From assembly GCA_022496185.1 (NCBI GenBank), contig WTXG01000381.1:1-27816 (forward strand): a stretch of DNA of 27,816 nt. Reading direction: 5' to 3'. The notes below the pieces were generated by a model. That model worked only from the letters and a program-made list of their open reading frames with translations. It was not told the origin of the DNA and ran no database searches. Source of the DNA: Multifurca ochricompacta. Lineage: Eukaryota > Basidiomycota > Agaricomycetes > Russulales > Russulaceae. Positions 18,863 through 27,816 of the stretch are shown in pieces; within the stretch, counting starts at the first letter, position 1; every line of letters begins with the position of its first letter. The translations under genes and the position numbers were made by a program.

Positions 18863-21453
18863 TCATCTACGCGTTGAGCGCGTGCTCCTCGCCGCTTCGA
18901 ATCGCGCACGCACGTCCGCATACCCAGCACGGTCTACACGATGAACGTAAATCTTGCCCGCACCCGATGCCCACGAGACGTCCATCGAGCGATAGTCGTG
19001 CGCGGACACATCCAGGATCGCACTGATGTCGTCAACGTTGCGCTCTGTGAATGCACGTCCGCCCACCGCGACGAACGGCTCAAGCGAGATGACGAGTGCG
19101 CCCTCTTTCAAGTCAAGAAACTTTGGTCGAATCGCCTCGTTCACTGTCCGTCCATCCCCAGATGGCATATTAGGTCATTCTGGTCAGTGAGGGAAGAGTT
19201 AAAGGACTCACGCTTCTCGCCGAACACTTTGTTGTTTACGAGAACGACATCCGCGCGAGCCATGAGCTCGTTCACGCGTACACTCTCAAGCATGTTCGCA
19301 TGTTCGAGCTCGACATCACCCATACGCAAACCCCACATCCGTGCACGCATCATCATCTGCGCGCGCTGTTCACACGCCATCTCCGCGGGCTTTTCCATCA
19401 ACTCAACGCCAAATGCGGAGCAACCGCTCTGCAGCGCGGCCTGCACACGATGTTTCCAACGCCGCTGCCGAGGTCGAGTAGGAGCATGCCGGGGCACGCC
19501 CGAGTAAGGGAGAGTAAGCGCGAGACAAGCGAAGGCATGAGCTCGCCATAGACTGTGTCGGAGAAGGCCTGATAATGGTTGAGCTCGTGTGTACGGGGAC
19601 CAACCGTGCGTTGGTATGTTTCCTCGACAATCCGCAATGCGACCGCACGCGGTAGCCCAGTTGTGTTCCACCCAGCCACAGCGGCACGGAGAGCGTTGGG
19701 CTGAGGCGGCGCAAAGGTATCCGATGGGAGAGGCGGGTATTTGAGTATACGCAAAAGCGCGTTGATGGTGTCAAGGGTGCGCATAAACAACGGGCCATCG
19801 CAAATAGCGACAGCACGGCGTAGCATCCGCAGGTGGTTCGTCGCTGGCGTATTTTCTTTTTCAACGGGAACAATGTCCTGCGGGAGTGTTCCAAAGAGGG
19901 AGCGTTGTTCGGGCGTGAGGTAGTCTAAGGAAGAGCCGGAAGTAAGAAATGATGCGCGATCCTTTTCGAAGTCACTCACGTTCAATAATGGTGTACAGCG
20001 TCCGCTCTAGATCTAATATAGGACTATAATGATCTTTGTCCCTGGGAGCTAGAAGGATGTAGCTGAGTGTGTAGTTAGCAGCGGGTTCTGCGACTGGGTA
20101 CGTCCATGGCGTCTGATGGGGAGAGAGGAAAAGGGTTTCGAAGGTGGGCGTGATGTGCACACGACGTGCAAAGGGCAACCGAACAAATAAGAACTTGAAA
20201 GACGAGAGAACTCAGGGTATATGCGTGCAGCAGCTGTAGGCCATGCATGATGGAAACCGAAAATTGGAACAGAGGACCAGAAGGAAGCAAGAATGGAAAG
20301 GAAGCCGAATGTTACGGTCGTCGTGGCGCATAGCGAGCGTGCGAGAATATGGGACGAGTATCGTGAGGGTGCGGTGTGTCGGGCCGGACGGTGATAATGC
20401 GAGCGGGGCAAGTGGATGAACACAATGAAGCAACGTGGACAAGGGTGGAGATGGAAGAAGCATAAGGCATGCAAAGGGCGCGGTAACAATGTGGAGCACA
20501 GCAATGAAAAAGTCACACACTGGAATCAGGGCGGAAACGAGTTGGCGACAGCACGAGCCATCAAAGATAATGGTTGCATTGTTGCGGGTCTGGTTATGAC
20601 CCGCAGCAGGATGGTACGCACGCAACAGTGATTGCCAAGAGGAGTGAGCGGAGCCCCCATCATGCAGAGTGATAAAGAGAGTATTGCCAGACGCCATGGA
20701 CGTACAAAGGTGGGGAGTAGAAAAGGAGTATGACGCACCGTTCTGTGGCACCAGAGTTAGGAAACTCTAACTCACCGACAGGGTAATCTGTTGGATGGGG
20801 GTTAAACGATCTATCATGTGGGTCATTGGGATTTTTGAAATCTTGGAGAGAGTAAAAAAAGGTGAACATAGCTACAATGAACAGGGAAAAAAAGGTGACT
20901 GACATTGAACATAAGATTTCATGAGCCTTAGAACGACCCTTTCGCTACTGAGAAGAGTTTCGTCAAGAATTGCATCCTCGTCAATGTGACATTCGCGCGG
21001 AATGGGCTCGTCTATAGTAGGAAGGACAGAAGAGGAACGCGATCTGCTGTGCGTGGATGGAGGTACTGATGTAGGAGGGGATGATCGGTTACGCGTCGAT
21101 GTACGTGAGGAAGATACGGAAGAGACGATCGAGGATTCGCGTGAACGTGACAAGGGCGGTGGTGGAGTCGCGTCACTAGAGTCAGATGAGCGAGCACGCT
21201 TAGCGCGATATTGGGTGTGAGGGTGAGTAGATTTTCTCTTGCTAAGAGTTCTAGTTGTGGACATGGAAGCTACTTGGGGAGACTGTCGTTCGTGAGGGTC
21301 CTCCACAGGTCTGGGATTTGAGCGTGCAACTTGATGGGGTACAGCAACCACACGCGTTTTGACGACGACGGGGGGTGCATGAGAAGTAGAAGTTGATTTT
21401 GGAAAGAAATGAAAAGGGACTTGATGATGAGTATGAGGTGGTGCGACTTGCAT
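18863..21453 (-). CDS. DOT1: DOT1 histone H3 lysine-79 methyltransferase, one apparent frame break
   Basis: Exons 20904-21453, 20739-20841, 19980-20062, 19212-19924 and 18863-19143 give about 576 residues if one missing base is allowed. The N-terminal 180 residues are basic and Ser/Pro/Arg-rich (SKRKSTHPHT, RAKRARSSDSSD), likely disordered and nucleosome- or DNA-binding. The catalytic domain follows: ERYILLAPRDKDHYSPILDL, YLTPEQRSLFG, ELNHYQAFSDTVYGEL, motif I DLGSGVGN (near residue 396), GVELMEKPAEMA, VLVNNKVFGEK, LNEAIRPKFLDLKEGALVISLEPF. It methylates H3K79 with SAM and acts in silencing and DNA-damage signalling. Exon phases close only if one base is added just after GVGNIV (about 19443-19450). 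Intron 2 (20063-20738) is 676 bp, about ten times normal here, and contains inverted repeats. Its acceptor has a perfect CTAAC branch site 14 bp upstream. Confidence 0.88.
20098..20705. mobile_element. Candidate 608-bp element with 18-bp inverted ends in DOT1 intron 2
   Basis: GTACGTCCATGGCGTCTG at 20098-20115 and its exact reverse complement at 20688-20705 bracket 572 bp inside an oversized intron. If the outer GTAC is a palindromic target duplication, the ends proper are 14 bp. Removing the block leaves an intron of about 70 bp, the usual size here. The interior has a long minus-strand open frame (20212 to at least 20697) but no transposase likeness. A flipped segment or another rearrangement could also give inverted ends. 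Confidence 0.5.
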
Positions 21454-23655
21454 GATAGTGGATAGTGGAGGAGAGTGAGAAAAGAATGAAAACACAACAC
21501 AAAGAACAGTTTCTAAAAAATGAATGAAAAGTGAAAAAGGTGAAAGGAAAGAGAGAGTAATGGTGTGGTCATTATCATCACGTTGTTATTTTATTTTGTT
21601 ATGATATGACGTGTACCGCGCACCGGCACAGCACACAGCACAGCACAGGTTCCGGGGTCCCGGGTCCCGGGTTCCGACTTCCAGTGTCACACGCAGCGCA
21701 GATTCAACGCTCAACCCACCGGGTTTTGTCCCCCAACTAAGAATTATTATTCCCCATCCTTAAATTCATCATCGAGGGAGTTGTAATTTCCGTGGTCTTA
21801 TGTGTCGGTGTCCATAACTCCATTTAGAATTTGAATTACGGTTGCCCGGCGGAGAACATCATCCTCCAATGCCCATGGCAGCTGGAAGTCTAGCACACAC
21901 ACATTGCTTACCCTTATTACGGATGAGATCTTAACACATATCTTCAGTAATTATACGCTACGTTGCTCGGTGACTCTCTCTGATATTCCAACCACATGTG
22001 CATGTGTCATGTCAAAGCGGAGCGCTATCATCGTCCCAATTAGGTATTAACTCTCATCCGGTCCGAAGTCGTCAGCAATATTCTTCTCCCTTCTGTGCGG
22101 CTTGATGGAGTTTGATTATGGCCATGATAAATGTGAAAACTAATTCCCGCATAGGTCATCTTGGGCTGTGGGCTTGACTTCCATCCAAAACTCGTATTCT
22201 AATCCCGCGTATGAACGTGCAACGTGGTGAGAAATTCTACATCTTTTATATCCAGCTACTCCAATGACGTTGATATAGATCTGCACTCCATGGTTACCAC
22301 CAACTGGCGTAAAGTTCCTGACACGGGTGCGTCTGGCTGTTTCGGTGCATGGACAACTAGGCGCCCTGTCGAGCTTCTTGATATCGTCGTCGTCGTTGTG
22401 CGTACCAATTAAATCCTTAGTGTCCAAGGCAGGAGGAAGGCAGAACTTATGGCAAATCTCCCAAGGGTCCCGTTCATTCTCATCAACATTGAGAGCACTT
22501 TCGAAGAAGCAATCAGCGTTTTTGATGCTATCACACACCCTATCTTTCTTACTTCAAGTTTTTCTCTTTGGATGATTTTATTGATGGGCCGCAGAGACGC
22601 GCCACCAGTATAGGATGGGACACACATAAGTGGGCAACATCTCTCGCCGTGCGTTCTAGACCCATTCCGACCCATCTATAGGTGATTTGTCCTTCTGAGT
22701 ATCACATCCTTCACATACACCTTTGTGACGACTGATTTGAAACAACTCTTCCCGCCAAGATTGTTGTGGGAATCAGAGGAGAGCGGCCTAGCAGCCAGGA
22801 CTCAAAACCCCAGCTCGACCACACGTCTATCCTTCGTGGATTGATCATCAAATTTGTTTGCCCTGGTATTTCAGCAAGCTGGCGAACCCCTTAGCCCGTC
22901 TCCTAGCTGCTTCGTGCAATGGTATTAGTGATGTAAATAACTACCAGGCTTTCTGTGGGTTGACGGCGGCATGCATCCCTGTTTAATATCCTGATTGGCT
23001 AGCTCTTCAGAAAGAGCAGATCGGTGTGCAGCCGGTTCGTGCCTGCCCAGCGACTTGAAACCAACCATCTGTGACAACTAATACATCGTTAATACCATAG
23101 CAAGCTGATTTTCACAGCAAAACACCATTATGAAGAAAAGTGGCCATGAGGCGCATTGTACCAAACATAAGAGTGTTGGAGGCGATCAACGCTTTCAAGC
23201 TATCTCCAGACTTCAATTATGTCAAATAGTTCGGTGAAGCCAAAGGAGAGAGAACACCTCTACTAGGCTCAATAATTGCGCATTATTTACTTACCAGTGT
23301 ATATAGTACTCGATGCATGATCACAGTGAGAACTGGGTGGCATGCTTAATCCACTTGTGCGTCTAGCTCTCAATTGATCTGTGCGCCCCTGCTCATAACA
23401 CATGACAAAGGTGGTGTTGTTGTTTAGTTTCGTAGTTCTCCAGTCACTTCGCATGTCCTTTATTTAGCCTGAGGCACAGCGTCAAAACACCTTCTCCAAG
23501 GTGTAAAATCAGATCGACGTAATCCGAAAACTTGCAACTTCATGAGCATCATGGCTTGATGACACTTGTATCACACCCCTTGGCGATTGCCCTACCCGCT
23601 CAGGAAGCTAACAGAAGCAGACTGACTGTCTTATGCGTCTCGGCCCTAGTGATTA

Positions 23656-24345
23656 TCACAGGAGGATGGACAAAGACGATAGAATATGGTTCGCAAGCCT
23701 TACTGACGAGGATATTACCTCCGAACGACGGAACCAGTCCGCGGCAATCAAAGGCCGCCTGGTGAACGACACTGTTTCCTGTGGAGACCATTGCCAAAAG
23801 AGACCCTGGACTACCTGGAGGCAATTCGACCTCATAGAATTAGACATTGATACGATTGTATCATGACGACGCACGAATAGATTGGAGCTGAGCGCCGGGA
23901 TGTGTGGGCGGTGTGGCAGATCGATGAGTTGGGAAATACTGACATTGCTTCTCCAGTCAGGGGAATAACCGCTGAATTTCCAGTGCCGTGGAAGAGCTGC
24001 TTGCACCAGAGCTTGAACGGAGGCACCGTACTTCGAGGAAAATAGTGCTGCAGTATACCGCCGCTTACGAATTGGGCACCCCTCTTCATCGCACCCAGAG
24101 GAGTGTTTAGCCTCCCCAGACACGGTCAGGACATTTCCATTTGCGTCAATCCCCGCGTCTCTTCTTCCTGCAGCTCTGGTAGGTCGGTCAGTGGACTTTT
24201 CGAGTTATCGCCATGATAGACGTCCATTCTGCGTGCAATGTCAGTCGGCATTCCAATGGCATGGAGAAGTGGCCAGAGAGGAAGTTTACCTTGGGAGGAA
24301 CCATTTCGTAGAAGGAGAGATCAAAAAACTGTGAGGCAGTCACGG
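23656..24345 (-). pseudogene. Possible decayed gene of unknown family
   Basis: A coding-like piece ending SFYEMVPPK is followed by a good donor (AAG|GTAAAC), a branch-like TGACTGAC and acceptor GCACGCAG near 24229. The next frame, MDVYHGDNSKSPLTDLPEL, is one base out of phase with it. Another open frame continues to 23656 (KRRYTAALFSSKYGASVQAL, PRHWKFSGYSPDW). This looks like an eroded multi-exon gene, but no family was recognised and chance cannot be excluded. Confidence 0.25.
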
Positions 24346-24988
24346 AAGAACCAGAGAATGAGAGACATTTAAACTGATTGTGTTTTTTTTTGTTTTTTTG
24401 TTTGACACTACAACTTCACGCCAAGTTTGAAGTTAAGAAGGGCTCGTGTCTAAGATGCAGCGCCACCGAAACAAACAGACTCGGGCCACAGTCACCTGAG
24501 TCCTGAGAGGCTTGATCAAATGCCCAAACCAGCGTTTTTGTCGCTCAATGCCAATACCACACCGTCAGTGGCGCACAAAGCAAGTGAGGGGTGAGAGAAA
24601 ACTCACTCATTTCTTCATATTGCTTTTGTTTTACTATCTCATGATCATGATGTGGTCATGAGGCCAAAATAGTGCCCATTTTACCTTACCCATTTCTAGT
24701 AGTTTGGGTTTCGGTCAGTGCGACTCGGCGTCTTTCGAGATTATCGGGACCCGTCAATTGATGGCACCCCACAACAGGGATCTCAAACTAGGTACCTATC
24801 ACATCCCAGTAATGGGTTAGTCTTAACGGTACCTGAGCCTAGTTATCTCCAGTTGTAGAGGTACCCGAGCTGATATCCTTATCAAGATATTTTTTGCTTC
24901 TCATTTTGAATGTTGCTTCTTTACATTGAAGGACAAGAGATGGCACTGGGATGACTCATCTTGACCCATGTTATACAGCAAATAGCTC

Positions 24989-25008
24989 AGTCTTTGTGGC
25001 AGAAGACT
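24989..25008. repeat. Short hairpin, weaker copy of the 25094-25125 stem
   Basis: AGTCTT and AAGACT (24989-24994 and 25003-25008) flank the loop TGTGGCAG. It differs from the downstream hairpin by one loop base and a shorter stem. A shared AGCAAATAGCT also recurs near 24978 and 25033. Confidence 0.6.
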
Positions 25009-25093
25009 ATATTGAGTAACTAAATCTATATAGCAAATAGCTACAGTAATAGGGTCAGTAAAAGAATGCGATGCTACAGGTGAGAATAGTACT

Positions 25094-25125
25094 AACCTCA
25101 GTCTTTGTGGTAGAAGACTGAGGTT
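25094..25125. repeat. 12-bp-arm hairpin
   Basis: AACCTCAGTCTT (25094-25105) and AAGACTGAGGTT (25114-25125) are perfect inverted repeats around an 8-base loop TGTGGTAG. It lies about 130 bp beyond the 3' end of the OYE-like gene and could act in 3' end formation or be a small element remnant. Confidence 0.7.
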
Positions 25126-25264
25126 CTAAACTACGCAGTTATAAATGATTAAACGTGAATAAGAGTTGTTGGTGCGGGCCGCCATCTCCGGTATCTATCC
25201 GTGCTGAGGCGACCCATAACATGTCTACAGAATCTTCTCTAACATGAAAATCGATGTAAATCTC

Positions 25265-26626
<1,362 letters not shown>

Positions 26627-27816
26627 TATGTTGGTTTGTTGGTTTGGGAGGTGCGTAGATAGGATTGTTTGTCTGCTCATTGCTAAGCAGCAGATTTATA
26701 TATATGATTTTTTTCGCTGAACCATGATGATTTTGTAAGGATGGCTCGAGCGTTGAGCATGAAACCTCCAGCTATCACCTCTCATCTCTTTCATTACAAA
26801 CCCTTTACAAACCATCTAGTGTCGTATATCTTTATCTGTATATCTTTGTCCTTGCCTTGTCCCCTGTGTGTGTGTAGGAGCGTAGATGAGAGATGAGAGA
26901 TGTTTGTAATTGTGATTGTAATTGTAAGAGGTTCTCGGCCTGCTATTGGCTATTGCTAATGTCCCTCGGTCTCTTGATAATTTACGACGGAACATCACTC
27001 TCCCCAGCGCTGACATCCCTAACGTGGTAATATTGTCACACGACTGTGATTTGTAATAATATTTATCTTAAAAAGGAAAGTTATCATCGATCAACAAAAA
27101 TCATTACAAATCAAAGTCATGTGACATGTAGACAACGTTTTCAAGCTCACTGTAATAACCTCGATATGCTCTACTCCGCCCGCCATCAGGACCTTACAGT
27201 TCCTCCCTGACTGGGCCCTAGACCCTCCCCAGTGGCACATCTTTTTCAACCGCGAGCCTTTCGTCGAAGACTTGCTTCAGTTCACCCAAGATACACGGGC
27301 CTTCACAAGGCCGTTTTCATCGGAGCGACCTCGCGAGCTGGACTAGGTTGAGCAGGCGACATCAGGGGACATAGGTAAAAATTTCTTTTTCCAGTCTTCC
27401 TTGATTACCACTCTCTAGCTTTACGCTTCCCCTCTTTCGTCTCTGACTTTCCACCCCCCGGGGTTTTCCTTGCTGTAATTAACCTCAGCGCTCCACCTGT
27501 TCCTCGCAGTAGCTATTATTTCCCAGTTGTAATAGCTGTGTGATTTGGGCATTGGCCCTGAAGTGCGTAATAAACCCGATTCCAAAAAAAAACCACCATA
27601 TGCTCCAAGGGCTAGAATGGGAGGGTGGCCCATTCTTGAGGCTAGCAAAGACATGTATAGGAAAGGAGAGGCAGATAAGGACAACAAGAGGATTATCACC
27701 AATGACATGGCAACCAGAAACAAGTACCACAAGGTTCTACTGCTCTAGACCCACACATCCTGATGAGACCACATGATACACAATGAAAGTCATAAAATAG
27801 CTAGACATAATGTGCG
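26627..27816. other. Gene-poor right end of the window
   Basis: No supported gene. It holds a TATATATAT run near 26698 (possible promoter of the OYE-like gene), GTGTGTGTG near 26867-26875, AT-rich DNA around 27040-27120, and a coding-like frame at 27127-27347 without an ATG (DWALDPPQWHIFFNREPFVEDLLQ). The frames at 27421-27776 exist on both strands and show no family. Confidence 0.4.
27127..27347 (+). pseudogene. Coding-like open frame without a start, possible exon or fragment
   Basis: A 73-codon stretch between a TGA and a TAG reads ...QFLPDWALDPPQWHIFFNREPF... and looks coding by composition. An acceptor-like CCATCAG precedes GACCTTACAG near 27190, so it could be a terminal exon. No partner exon or family was found. 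Confidence 0.2.

Larger units (their letters stand above)
21454..25264. other. 3.8-kb gene-poor stretch
   Basis: No complete gene is supported. The first 150 bp are the likely DOT1 promoter, followed by a CA-rich run and GGTCCCGGGTCCCGGG repeats near 21625-21680. Coding-like fragments on the minus strand occur at 22140-22538 (frame with DENERDPWEICHKFCLPP and GGNHGVQIYINVIGVAGY, no ATG) and at 23656-24345. Hairpin repeats lie at 24989-25125. GGTACC recurs three times at 24790-24865. Confidence 0.4.

Noticed and set aside
20063..20178. Frame reading YPVAEPAANYTLSY before ILLAPRDKD in DOT1, as an alternative exon start
   Set aside because: The acceptor at 20063-20065 with its CTAAC branch site gives ERYILLAPRDKDHY in phase; the longer reading has no in-phase acceptor.
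20212..20751. 179-codon minus-strand frame overlapping DOT1 intron 2 (contains NATIIFDGSC)
   Set aside because: It lies inside the candidate element within the intron, joins no DOT1 frame and resembles no known family. Good splice sites on both sides mark the region as intron.
22780..22830. Possible tRNA-like stretch (CCCCAGCTCGACCACA)
   Set aside because: No acceptor stem, anticodon arm or B-box TTCGA arrangement could be folded.
27421..27732. 103-codon hydrophobic minus-strand frame at the right edge
   Set aside because: A hydrophilic frame is open on the other strand over the same bases and neither shows family motifs or introns.

Overview
The window is nuclear DNA of a filamentous basidiomycete, most likely an Agaricomycete. 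Genes lie on both strands and carry many short GT-AG introns (about 45-70 bp). The protein families fit this group: an NLR-like STAND NTPase, a wax-synthase-like MBOAT protein, a CmcJ/AsaB-type oxidoreductase, an X325/Bim1-like copper protein and a CTR copper transporter. No rRNA, tRNA, CRISPR or bacterial-type feature was seen.

Layout. 1-1048 (-): 5' part of an NLR-like NTPase with two apparent frame breaks. 1880-4311 (+): a decayed wax-synthase-like gene split by a 1,282-bp hAT-type non-autonomous transposon (1977-3258) with an exact 8-bp target duplication. 5307-7603 (-): intact 12-exon serine carboxypeptidase (S10), divergent from 7943-8920 (+), a 3-exon CmcJ/AsaB-like oxidoreductase. 9088-9759 (-): unknown 2-exon gene. 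11035-12357 (+): ribosomal protein eL8 whose first coding exon is only the ATG. 12528-14144 (+): branched-chain aminotransferase, 6 exons. 14939-15778 (-) and 15978-16613 (+): a divergent pair, a GPI-anchored X325/Bim1-like copper protein and a CTR copper transporter, whose 199-bp shared promoter holds a nearly perfect 89-bp palindrome. 18863-21453 (-): DOT1 histone H3K79 methyltransferase, with a 676-bp intron that looks invaded by an element with 18-bp inverted ends, and one apparent missing base in its SAM-binding motif. 25265-26626 (-): old-yellow-enzyme gene with many frame breaks and a triplicated 24-bp coding unit. The stretches 16614-18862, 21454-25264 and 26627-27816 are gene-poor.

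The most coherent system is the copper pair. In Cryptococcus, Bim1 works with a CTR transporter in copper uptake; here the two families sit head to head over one short palindromic promoter, which suggests co-regulation. The second theme is decay. Ribosomal, amino-acid, protease, CmcJ-like and copper genes all splice to exact open frames, while the NLR, wax-synthase and OYE genes each carry several one-base breaks. DOT1 has one. Local gene death or uncorrected assembly indels could both explain this.

All gene models are hand-spliced from the sequence. Exon sums were checked for frame where a model is called intact.
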